Assembly: GCA_023262245.1 (NCBI GenBank) | Contig: JALRDC010000006.1 | Location: forward strand, 1-8,006 | DNA length: 8,006 nucleotides | Direction: 5' to 3' | Origin: Flavobacteriaceae bacterium | GTDB taxonomy: Bacteria; Bacteroidota; Bacteroidia; Flavobacteriales; Flavobacteriaceae | Made by a program: the position numbers and the translations under genes | Shown here: positions 1 to 6,479 of the stretch, one piece after another | Layout of the letters: every line of letters begins with the position of its first letter | Numbering within the stretch: position 1 is the stretch's first letter | The notes under the pieces: generated by a model | What the model saw: the letters and a program-made list of their open reading frames with translations, nothing else | What the model was told of the DNA's origin: nothing | Databases searched by the model: none

Positions 1-561
1 ACTACCTATTCCGAAGAAAAGCATGCATTAAATTCTGTTGTAGAGGAAGAGGCTCCAGTACCCTCGGCTCCATCAGCTCCCAAAAATGGGGAGCTTAAAA
101 CCGTCGTTTCCAGTTTTTCCTTATCTAGTATCGCATTAAAAAAAGCGGCAAGTAAAGCTCAAAAACCTAAAGACATAGAAGTTGAAAAACCAAGTGATGC
201 GTTTGATCTAAACCAACTGCAAACCCTATGGAACGAGTACATTGAAAACTTAAAAAATCAAGGCCAGCAAAATATTGCTTCCATTCTTAGCATGAATACT
301 ATAGAATTAAAGGAAAACAATACCCTCCTGTTTATGGTAGCAAATGACATGAATAAAGTAGAAATGAGCCGTGAAATGGAGCATTTACTTCCTTTTTTAA
401 GAGAGCGATTAAATAATTTTAGCATCAGTATTGAGCTGAGAATATCAGAATCTACAAAAGAAGACGCGGTCTATTCCGCACAAGAAAAATATCAATATCT
501 TGTTAAAATTAATCCTACTCTCGAAGAGTTGCGCAATAAATTTGATCTGGAAATCAATTAA
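1..561 (+). CDS. dnaX: DNA polymerase III subunit gamma/tau, C-terminal part (5' end outside window)
   Basis: The frame is open from base 1 to the TAA at 559-561, giving 186 visible residues with no start, so this is the 3' part of a longer gene. The in-frame ATG at 292 is internal. The visible part begins with an acidic, Pro/Ala/Ser-rich linker (about residues 10-30), then FSLSSIALKKA (residues 39-49), then a folded tail containing LWNEYIENLKNQGQQNIASIL (near 77-97) and TPQEKY-like AQEKYQYL. This arrangement matches, from memory, the C-terminus of flavobacterial DnaX proteins. The ATPase and clamp-loader domains I-III, with the Walker motifs, must lie upstream of the window. DnaX forms the core of the clamp-loader complex at the replication fork. 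An A7 run at 138-144 is a possible recoding site, listed separately. The assignment rests on the tail alone, so it is good but not certain. Confidence 0.85.
   Translation, partial: TTYSEEKHALNSVVEEEAPVPSAPSAPKNGELKTVVSSFSLSSIALKKAASKAQKPKDIEVEKPSDAFDLNQLQTLWNEYIENLKNQGQQNIASILSMNTIELKENNTLLFMVANDMNKVEMSREMEHLLPFLRERLNNFSISIELRISESTKEDAVYSAQEKYQYLVKINPTLEELRNKFDLEIN
75..95. repeat. Perfect 7-bp inverted repeat in the dnaX linker
   Basis: AGCTCCC at 75-81 pairs exactly with GGGAGCT at 89-95 around a 7-nt loop (82-88). Five of the seven pairs are G-C. It sits in the low-complexity linker coding for S-A-P-K-N-G-E-L, where protein constraint should be weak. It is not followed by a T-run, so it is not an intrinsic terminator. 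The 3' arm with the preceding G gives GGGGAG, which resembles a Shine-Dalgarno sequence, 44 nt before the A7 run. Confidence 0.45.
138..155 (+). other. Possible -1 frameshift (gamma/tau) site in dnaX
   Basis: The zero-frame codons TTA-AAA-AAA (136-144) contain the heptamer A AAA AAA in the phase needed for tandem -1 slippage. After a -1 shift the ribosome would read AGC, GGC, AAG and then the stop TAA at 153-155, ending the protein with S-G-K and dropping the last 138 residues. E. coli dnaX makes its gamma form by -1 slippage at A AAA AAG followed by an immediate stop. Here I see no strong hairpin just downstream, and the run is also explained by a Lys-Lys pair, so this is a hypothesis. Confidence 0.3.
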
Positions 562-566
562 AAATC

Positions 567-1151
567 ATGCTAGGACTAAAACTTCCCACGGACCCAAGGT
601 GGGTCAATATAGCAAAACAGAATTTAGAAGAAATCCTTACAGATCATGCCTATTGTGAACAAAAAGCTGCCAGTACAGCTATCTCACTAATCATCGGTTT
701 TCCACAGTATTCTGAATTAGTCTCGGCCATGACAGATTTAGTCCAAGAAGAAATGAGTCATTTTAAGATGGTACACGACATCATACTAGAAAAAGGATAT
801 TCTTTGGGTAGAGAGCGAAAAGATATTTATGTGCTTCAGTTACTTAATTTCTTTCCCAAGGGAGGGTCAAAAAGCATTCATCTAACACACAAACTGCTGT
901 GTGCAGCTCTTATAGAAGCTCGTAGTTGTGAACGATTTAGAATCCTTTCAGAAGAATTAGAGGATGCTAAATTGCGTAACTTTTACCGTAAATTAATGAT
1001 TAGTGAAGCCCACCACTACACTCTTTTTTTAAAATTGGCTAAAAAATATGCTCCCTCAAAAGAACTCGTAGATCAAAAGTGGGAAGCATTATTAGAATTT
1101 GAAGGAAAGCTCATCAAAAAACTAGGAGACCAGGAACGTATTCACGGTTAA
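567..1151 (+). CDS. miaE: tRNA 2-methylthio-N6-isopentenyladenosine(37) hydroxylase (MiaE-type di-iron protein)
   Basis: This 194-residue protein has the ferritin-like four-helix di-iron ligand pattern: E31 in helix 1, E62-x-x-H65, E117, and E147-x-x-H150. The ligand spacing and the N-terminal LPTDPRWVNIA and IEARSCERF segments fit the MiaE family. MiaE uses O2 to hydroxylate the isopentenyl group of ms2i6A at position 37 of tRNAs that read codons starting with U, forming ms2io6A; it acts in the cytoplasm on tRNA already modified by MiaA and MiaB. The ATG at 567 lies 5 bp after the dnaX stop and gives a natural N-terminus, so the gene is probably cotranscribed with dnaX. No Shine-Dalgarno sequence is seen. 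Its stop is 2 bp from the stop of the convergent ppx gene. Another ferritin-like hydroxylase is possible but less likely. Confidence 0.88.
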   Translation: MLGLKLPTDPRWVNIAKQNLEEILTDHAYCEQKAASTAISLIIGFPQYSELVSAMTDLVQEEMSHFKMVHDIILEKGYSLGRERKDIYVLQLLNFFPKGGSKSIHLTHKLLCAALIEARSCERFRILSEELEDAKLRNFYRKLMISEAHHYTLFLKLAKKYAPSKELVDQKWEALLEFEGKLIKKLGDQERIHG

Positions 1152-1153
1152 CG

Positions 1154-2041
1154 CTAAGCTTTTTTATTTTTGTAAAGTTCTCGAATCATCCCATCCGAAA
1201 GCCCTACTTTAGGAACATAAATAACTTTGGCTCCACTCCATCTCAATGTTTTGATAAAGAGTTCCGTAGCAGGAATTATCACATCAGAACGATCTGGATT
1301 TAATCCTAAATCAACAATACGTTCCTCATAGGTCAATAATTTTAGTTGATTGTAAATAGCACTTAATGTAAGGTATGTAATGGGTCTATGATCCTTTATA
1401 TTAGCCATTTTGTGAAGTTTATTAATATTCCCTCCTGTCCCTAAAAGATAAATTTTAGAATAAGGAGCGGTATTTTCCTTCACCCATTGCTCTACCTGAT
1501 TCCAAGTAGTTGCATCCACTCCACCATTTAGTAATCGTACTGTACCTATTTTAAAAGATATTGAATCGGTTCGCTTTCCACCTTTTAGGATGCTAAACTC
1601 TGTGCTTCCACCCCCTACATCAACATAAAGGAATGTTTTTTCAAGATCAATACTTTCAAATACATTAGTATTGGAAATAATTTCCGCTTCTTTAGTACCG
1701 TCTATAATTTCAATTTCAATTCCTGATTTTTTAAAAACCTTTTCGATGACTACATTACCGTTTTTAGCGTCTCGAAGGGCAGAAGTTGCATAGGCTAAAT
1801 AATCTTTAACTCCATGAACTTTCATTAGCATACTAAAAGCCTTCATGGATTTAATCATGCGCTTGATGTTTTTGGAGGAAATTTCCCCTTGGGTAAAGGA
1901 ATCTTGTCCTAATCTAATAGGAACACGGACTAAAGCATTTTTTAGGAAAAAGGTTTTGTTTTTCTTCTCAATGACATTAGAAACTAGTAATCGTACTGCA
2001 TTGGACCCAATATCTATTGCAGCATATTTTCTAATTTTCAT
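1154..2041 (-). CDS. ppx: Ppx/GppA family exopolyphosphatase, short single-module form
   Basis: The 295-residue product carries the ASKHA phosphatase motifs of the Ppx/GppA family: DIGSNAVRLL (10-19) for the first phosphate loop, ATSALRDAKNG (85-95), a probable catalytic Glu at E118 in GTKEAE, DVGGGSTEFS (141-150) for the second phosphate loop, and GTGGNINKL (201-209). It should remove terminal phosphates from polyphosphate, with pppGpp hydrolysis as the alternative. The length covers only the two-lobed core; E. coli Ppx (about 513 residues) has an extra C-terminal region missing here. The open frame ends naturally at VGLSDGMIREL and a Lys-rich tail, so this looks like a family form and not a truncation. 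Its ATG overlaps the ppk1 stop as ATGA (2038-2041), implying translational coupling of the opposing synthetic and degrading enzymes. It is the last gene of the operon. Confidence 0.88.
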   Translation of the reverse strand: MKIRKYAAIDIGSNAVRLLVSNVIEKKNKTFFLKNALVRVPIRLGQDSFTQGEISSKNIKRMIKSMKAFSMLMKVHGVKDYLAYATSALRDAKNGNVVIEKVFKKSGIEIEIIDGTKEAEIISNTNVFESIDLEKTFLYVDVGGGSTEFSILKGGKRTDSISFKIGTVRLLNGGVDATTWNQVEQWVKENTAPYSKIYLLGTGGNINKLHKMANIKDHRPITYLTLSAIYNQLKLLTYEERIVDLGLNPDRSDVIIPATELFIKTLRWSGAKVIYVPKVGLSDGMIRELYKNKKA

Positions 2042-4095
2042 AAACCCGCCTCCTTTTTATAATATTCGTAAATAGCGATTTGGGAGCGAACAACTGGAGC
2101 GCTGTTTTTTACAAGCTTATTTTGAATTGATCCGTTTAATCTTCTTGCTTTCACATTATCCTTCCAAATAATGTCCAAAACATCAATAATTTGACGTTGA
2201 AGGTCTAAATCGTAGATAGGTACAGCAACTTCCACCCTATTCTCGATATTACGTGTCATAAAATCCGCAGAAGAAATATAGATTTTTGGATTGCCGCCGT
2301 TAGTAAAATAATAGACTCTAGGATGTTCCAAGTATTTATCTACTACACTAATAACTTCAATATTTTCACTCATACCCTTAATACCGGGAATTAAACAACA
2401 AATTCCTCTGACAATCATTTGAATTGGCACTCCCGCATTACTAGCTTGGTATAATTTTTCAATTACAGAAAAATTGGTAATGGCATTTAATTTTAATCGG
2501 ATCCCACTAGGAAGACCCGCTTGGTGATTTTCAATCTCTTGATTGATCATCTTCATTAGTGAATTGTGAGTATAATGCGGAGACACAATTAAGTGCTTAT
2601 AGGTTTTTCGTTTGTAATGAACTTGAAGGAAATTAAAAACTTTGTTGAGCTCTTTTAATACTTTTTGATTTGAGGTGAAAAGGGTATAATCGGTATATAT
2701 TTTTGCTGTATCCTCATTAAAATTCCCAGTACTTATAAATCCGTAGCGTTTCTTTTTTCCATCGCTATTTTTCTCAATAACACATATTTTAGAGTGTACT
2801 TTTAAGCCTGGAATACCAAAAATTAACTCTACTCCTGCCGCTTGCATCTGCTCTGCATAGGTAATGTTGTTGGTTTCGTCAAAACGAGCTTGGAGCTCAA
2901 TTTGAACCAACACTTTTTTTCCATTTTTAGCAGCATTTATCAATGAACTAGCCACATTGGAAATCTTTGAAAGTCTGTAAATCGTAATTTTGATTGTTGA
3001 AACCTCAGGGTCAAGAGCTGCTTCTCTAAGGAATTTAATGACAAAAGAAAAACTGTGATAGGGGGTGTAAAGCAAGTAGTCCTTGAGGTCTATAGCTTTA
3101 AAAATACTTTTCTCAAGAGACAATCCCTTTATTGGTATAGCTTCTTTGCTTTCATATTGCAGGTCTTTTCGATTTAATTGGGGAAAATTCATATAGTCCC
3201 TACGATAATGGTACCGCTCTCCAGGAATTAAACTATCATCTGCACCTACACCTAATATTTTTTTAATCATTTCTAAGGTGTCATCAGAAATCTCTTTGTC
3301 ATAAACTAGTCGCACAGGTTCTGCCAAGATTCGATCTCTCACACTCTCTACAATTTTGTTAATGTAACTTTTTGAAACATCACCCTCCATATCTAACTCC
3401 GCATCTCGAGTAACCTTTATCATGTGCGACTCTATATGGGTGAATTCAAAAAAGTTAAAAATCAAATGAAAGTGATAACGTATCAAATCGTCTAAGAACA
3501 TCACGTATTGCTTGTTCCCAATTTGGGGTAAAACGATAAAACGGTCTAAATCCGTTGGAAGCTCTATTAAGGCAAATTTTGTTTCTTCCCTTTGCGCTGT
3601 TTCAAAATGAAGCTTTACCGTAAGAAAAGCTAGATTATCCGAAAAATCTTGGTTTTCATCATCAGAGATGATGATGGTCATTAATGCTGGGCTAACGTTT
3701 TGGATGAAGTATTCTTTTAAAAAGGTTTCGTGTTCTTTTAGAACTTGTTTCTCATTGACAAAGAAGATTTCTTCTTTTTCTAGTTCTTTTTCTATGTTTG
3801 AAAGTATTCTGGAGCTTTCTTTTTGTTGGTTAATAACCTTTTGAATAATAGTGTTTAGAAGATCAGAAGCGGTTTGTCCTCCAAAAATTTTCTTTCCTGA
3901 TTTTTCCGACTGAGCAATTCGTTGAACCGTAGCAAAGCGAACTTGAAAAAACTCATCCAGATTGTTAGAAAAAATTCCAATAAAACGCAAGCGTTCTAAA
4001 AGGGGTACATCGGGATCCGCAGCTTCTTGGAGTACTCGAGCATTAAAATCAAGCCAGCTTAATTCCCTATTGATGTAACGTTCTTGTTTTCCCAT
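2038..4095 (-). CDS. ppk1: Polyphosphate kinase 1
   Basis: PPK1 reversibly transfers the gamma phosphate of ATP to a growing polyphosphate chain through a phosphohistidine intermediate. From the ATG at 4093-4095 the protein has 685 residues, close to the 688 of E. coli PPK. The N-terminus MGKQERYINRELSWLDFN aligns directly with the E. coli start, so I chose this over an upstream in-frame ATG at 4123-4125 that adds 10 residues and overlaps sixA. In this numbering the catalytic His is H434 in GLKVHSK, the second conserved His is H591 in YLEHPRV, and R374 (IYRLSK) and R404 (LQARFDE) fit the Mg/phosphate-binding arginines. The N, head, C1 and C2 domains are all present; other hallmarks are ISTGNFNEDTAKIYTDY and SSADFMTRNIENR. 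The start follows the sixA stop by 1 bp and the end overlaps ppx by 4 bp. No damage is seen. Confidence 0.97.
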   Translation of the reverse strand: MGKQERYINRELSWLDFNARVLQEAADPDVPLLERLRFIGIFSNNLDEFFQVRFATVQRIAQSEKSGKKIFGGQTASDLLNTIIQKVINQQKESSRILSNIEKELEKEEIFFVNEKQVLKEHETFLKEYFIQNVSPALMTIIISDDENQDFSDNLAFLTVKLHFETAQREETKFALIELPTDLDRFIVLPQIGNKQYVMFLDDLIRYHFHLIFNFFEFTHIESHMIKVTRDAELDMEGDVSKSYINKIVESVRDRILAEPVRLVYDKEISDDTLEMIKKILGVGADDSLIPGERYHYRRDYMNFPQLNRKDLQYESKEAIPIKGLSLEKSIFKAIDLKDYLLYTPYHSFSFVIKFLREAALDPEVSTIKITIYRLSKISNVASSLINAAKNGKKVLVQIELQARFDETNNITYAEQMQAAGVELIFGIPGLKVHSKICVIEKNSDGKKKRYGFISTGNFNEDTAKIYTDYTLFTSNQKVLKELNKVFNFLQVHYKRKTYKHLIVSPHYTHNSLMKMINQEIENHQAGLPSGIRLKLNAITNFSVIEKLYQASNAGVPIQMIVRGICCLIPGIKGMSENIEVISVVDKYLEHPRVYYFTNGGNPKIYISSADFMTRNIENRVEVAVPIYDLDLQRQIIDVLDIIWKDNVKARRLNGSIQNKLVKNSAPVVRSQIAIYEYYKKEAGL

Positions 4096-4096
4096 C

Positions 4097-4582
4097 TTAT
4101 GATAATATTTTTTTTGGTAAACCAAGGGTTAGAGTAGCTTCTTGAACAGAGGACCAATTTGTTTGCTTAAATTTTAAAGAAGCCCATGCTGCAGTTGGCA
4201 AATGATCAAAATGCTTTCCACTAAAATATGTAACCGCTTGAGTAAAAGCAGGATTGTGCCCTACACACATTACCCGATCCAATTCGTTAGGAAGATTCTT
4301 AACAAAATGAATCACTTGAGAAGCATCAAAAGTATAGAGGCTTTCTGTCAGAGCTAATTTTTCAAAAGGCAGTTGTAAACTATGTATTACTATTGAGGCA
4401 GTATGGTTAGCTCTATTGGCAGGACTAGAAAAAATTGCATCTAAATCTGAAAAAACCTCAGGATGGTGTTGTGCCATTTTTTTGATACGCAGCATGCCCT
4501 TTTCAGTTAAAGGTCGATGACGGTCCTCAACGTCAAGTTCCCAAGAGGATTTAGCATGTCGTAACAAAACGAGCTCTTTCAT
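4097..4582 (-). CDS. sixA: SixA-like phosphohistidine phosphatase (histidine phosphatase superfamily)
   Basis: This 161-residue protein belongs to the histidine phosphatase (phosphoglycerate mutase-like) superfamily, in the short SixA branch. It starts with the RHG-type motif LLRHAKSSW, where R8 and H9 are the phosphate-binding Arg and the nucleophilic His. R57 in SSPANRA, E80 in LTESLY and H109 in CVGHNPAF complete the expected active site. It has no signal peptide or membrane segment, so it is cytoplasmic. E. coli SixA dephosphorylates phosphohistidine on signalling or phosphotransfer proteins; the substrate here is unknown. It starts 2 bp after the pdxH stop and ends 1 bp before the ppk1 start, so it is tied to the polyphosphate genes. 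Other small phosphomonoesterase activity in this superfamily cannot be excluded. The family call is firm; the cellular role is not. Confidence 0.86.
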   Translation of the reverse strand: MKELVLLRHAKSSWELDVEDRHRPLTEKGMLRIKKMAQHHPEVFSDLDAIFSSPANRANHTASIVIHSLQLPFEKLALTESLYTFDASQVIHFVKNLPNELDRVMCVGHNPAFTQAVTYFSGKHFDHLPTAAWASLKFKQTNWSSVQEATLTLGLPKKILS

Positions 4583-4584
4583 GT

Positions 4585-5232
4585 TTAAGGTGCTAAACGT
4601 TCAAGATTCCAAAAGCCGCCTTTAATTTGACAGCGTATACGATCGTGAAGACGATTCGGTCTTCCTTGCCAAAATTCAATACATTTGGGAACAACTAGAT
4701 ATCCCCCCCAGTGTGCTGGTCGATTGATGTCCTTGTCCTTATATTGAATTTCCAATGCTTCTAATTTAGTCTCTATGATAGAGCGATCCGTGATGACTTT
4801 ACTTTGATCAGAAACAATGGCTCCAATTTGACTTCCTCTAGGGCGGGTTTTAAAATAGGCGTCTGAAGTATCTGGAGGGAGTTTTTCAACCTCTCCTTTT
4901 ATGATGACTTGGCGTTCCAGAGGAGGCCAAAAAAATGATAAACCAACTTTGGAATGGTGTTCTATAGCCATTCCTTTTTCACTTTGATAATTGGTATAAA
5001 AAACGAAACCCTCTAAAGTAAAGGATTTTAAAAGAACGATACGGGCTTTTGGAAAATCATCTAATCCTAAGGTTGCAAGACTCATTGCGTTTGCTTCCTC
5101 AATCTGAGAATGGGCTACCGCCTCATCAAACCATTTTTTAAAGAATCCCATAGGATCTCCATTGAGATCCTTGATTTCCAAGACACTTTTCTCGTACGAT
5201 TTTCTTAGATGTCCTATATCTTCTTTCTTCAT
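4585..5232 (-). CDS. pdxH: Pyridoxamine 5'-phosphate oxidase
   Basis: PdxH is the FMN enzyme that oxidises pyridoxine or pyridoxamine 5'-phosphate to pyridoxal 5'-phosphate, the final step of vitamin B6 cofactor synthesis and salvage. The 215-residue length is normal. Visible family features are NAMSLATLG (48-56), the FMN-binding RIVLLK (64-69), FFWPPLERQV (100-109), FKTRPRGSQIGAIVSDQS (127-144), and the signature HWGGYLVVP followed by EFWQGRPNRLHDR, where R194 and H196 correspond to substrate-binding residues. The C-terminus ERLAP is the typical family end. The ATG at 5230-5232 gives the usual N-terminal helix. It follows rnz by 25 bp, the longest gap in the operon, and precedes sixA by 2 bp. 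I infer only cotranscription with its neighbours, not a shared pathway. Confidence 0.97.
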   Translation of the reverse strand: MKKEDIGHLRKSYEKSVLEIKDLNGDPMGFFKKWFDEAVAHSQIEEANAMSLATLGLDDFPKARIVLLKSFTLEGFVFYTNYQSEKGMAIEHHSKVGLSFFWPPLERQVIIKGEVEKLPPDTSDAYFKTRPRGSQIGAIVSDQSKVITDRSIIETKLEALEIQYKDKDINRPAHWGGYLVVPKCIEFWQGRPNRLHDRIRCQIKGGFWNLERLAP

Positions 5233-5257
5233 TATTTGTGCAAGTTACAATCCATTA

Positions 5258-6166
5258 TTAAATAGAAAAAGTTTTAAGGTCTTCTGATAAAAAAACTTCT
5301 TTAAAAACTATTGAAGCTTCTGCTATAAATTCTTGTTTATCCCGATAGCGATTGGAATAATGCCCTAAAACTAATTTTTTGACTGCCGCTGCCTGAGCGA
5401 TCTTTGCTGCTTGAAGGGCTGTGCTGTGCTTTGTTTTAGCAGCTAAATCTTGATGCTTTTCTAAAAAAGTAGCTTCATGATAAAGAAGGTCTACCCCCTC
5501 TATATGTGGTACCAGGGCTTCATGATAAGCAGTGTCACTGCAATATGCATATGATTTGGGTGGGTCTGAAGCTAGAGTTAAAGCTTTGTTTTCATACCTA
5601 TCTCCATTAGATAAAGTAAGATCCAATCCTTTTTGTAACTGTGCATAATGGAAGTGTTCCAGTTCTAAATTGGCAACGGCATTGGGGTTTACTTTGCGGG
5701 TATTAACCTTAGTAGTAAATTTAAATCCATTGGTATACACCCTATGGTCTAAAGGCAGGGTACTTACTGTAACAGACTGATCTTCAAAGATAACTTCACA
5801 TTTTGTGGATAAAAGTTCATGAAAATGAAGAGGATAGTCGGTCCAGGACTTGGCCAGCTTTAGCTGTAAACTAATGATCTCTTTAATCCCCTTTGGACCG
5901 TAGATGTTTAAAGGAGCTGTTCTACCGAGCAGCCTAAAGGTGCTTATCAAACCAATAAGACCATAAAAATGATCCCCGTGTAAATGAGAAATAAAAATAT
6001 GTTGTATTCGAGCAAACTTCACTTTAGCTTTTCGCAATTGCATTTGGGTACCTTCACCACAATCTATTAGAAACAGATTTCCGGATACTTCTAACAACTG
6101 AGAACTGGTATGTTTGTTTTCTCTTGGCGTTGCTGAGTGACATCCTAAAATGGTGAGTTCCATCAT
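5258..6166 (-). CDS. rnz: Ribonuclease Z (tRNA 3' endonuclease)
   Basis: RNase Z cuts precursor tRNAs after the discriminator base to free the 3' end for CCA addition. The 302-residue length is that of the short bacterial form, which works as a homodimer. It has the metallo-beta-lactamase signature HLHGDH (H61, H63, D65, H66), with the remaining zinc ligands at H141 (LDHRVYTNG), D211 (CSDTAY) and H269 (LGHYSNRY). The HEAT motif (230-233) and KHST (246-249) are also RNase Z features. The N-terminus MMELTILGCHSATP is typical; either of two adjacent ATGs (6164-6166 or 6161-6163) could be the start. The gene lies 1 bp after the small STAS-like gene and 25 bp before pdxH. All catalytic residues are present. 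No tRNA gene is in the window. Confidence 0.96.
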   Translation of the reverse strand: MMELTILGCHSATPRENKHTSSQLLEVSGNLFLIDCGEGTQMQLRKAKVKFARIQHIFISHLHGDHFYGLIGLISTFRLLGRTAPLNIYGPKGIKEIISLQLKLAKSWTDYPLHFHELLSTKCEVIFEDQSVTVSTLPLDHRVYTNGFKFTTKVNTRKVNPNAVANLELEHFHYAQLQKGLDLTLSNGDRYENKALTLASDPPKSYAYCSDTAYHEALVPHIEGVDLLYHEATFLEKHQDLAAKTKHSTALQAAKIAQAAAVKKLVLGHYSNRYRDKQEFIAEASIVFKEVFLSEDLKTFSI

Positions 6167-6167
6167 A

Positions 6168-6479
6168 TCAAAAGCCTAAATCACGTTGCATTTGTTCAAA
6201 TGAAATAAAATCTAAAGCCTCTTGCATACTCGGAACCAAATTCCAATCTGCAGAATACTCCTCATGTTTTTCTACAGGAAGAACAATCACAAAACACTTA
6301 TTTTTATTCTTTTGCAACTCACGAATTTCGTCTAGGAGTGATACGTTCAGATCGAATTCAGAACAGTCAAAAATTAGATCAATAGTTTTTTCTTCCAGTT
6401 CTTTTTTTAATTGTTGTGTGTCCTCTAAAATACTTTTAGCATCAACACTACCTATAGTTTTTGACTCATAGTGTATCAT
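6168..6479 (-). CDS. Small STAS-like protein encoded directly upstream of rnz, function unknown
   Basis: This 103-residue protein has no recognisable catalytic motif. The pattern is a short N-terminal strand, a charged helix (about 13-30), a hydrophobic strand TIDLIFDCSEFD (32-43), a helix (47-57), a strand CFVIVLPV (62-69), and a C-terminal VPSMQEALDFISFEQMQRDLGF-type helix (82-103). That order resembles a STAS/anti-sigma-antagonist fold, but the usual phosphorylated DSSG segment is absent. I recall similar small proteins ending in RDLGF next to rnz in other flavobacteria, where automatic annotation sometimes calls them ribonuclease Z; this one has no histidine metal motif and cannot be a nuclease of that type. 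Its ATG overlaps the pyrB stop as ATGA (6476-6479), and its stop lies 1 bp before rnz. Tight coupling suggests, but does not prove, a role with RNase Z. Confidence 0.72.
   Translation of the reverse strand: MIHYESKTIGSVDAKSILEDTQQLKKELEEKTIDLIFDCSEFDLNVSLLDEIRELQKNKNKCFVIVLPVEKHEEYSADWNLVPSMQEALDFISFEQMQRDLGF

Noticed and set aside
292..561. A separate 89-residue gene starting at the ATG at 292
   Set aside because: The same frame is open back to base 1 and the upstream residues match the DnaX linker and tail, so this ATG is an internal Met.
1140..1170. Bidirectional terminator between miaE and ppx
   Set aside because: There is a T6 run at 1160-1165, but only very short or mismatched stems precede it, and the run codes for lysines of ppx.
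1845..2075. Open frame of 76 codons on the + strand
   Set aside because: It lies antisense across the ppx start and ppk1 end, which have strong family motifs. Its translation has no recognisable features.
3656..3674. Perfect 8-bp inverted repeat with a 3-nt loop inside ppk1
   Set aside because: It results from the codons for Ile-Ile-Ile-Ser-Asp-Asp, is followed by no T-run in the transcript, and lies well inside the coding region.
4327..4334. TACTTTTG on the minus strand inside sixA, identical to the pyrR -7 element, as an internal ppk1 promoter
   Set aside because: It encodes Tyr-Thr-Phe-Asp of SixA and has no TTTG at the right distance upstream; the nearest is 28 bp away.
5233..5257. Promoter for pdxH in the 25-bp gap after rnz (TAACTTGC on the minus strand)
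   Set aside because: It is one T short of TAnnTTTG and has no convincing -33 element in the rnz 3' end.
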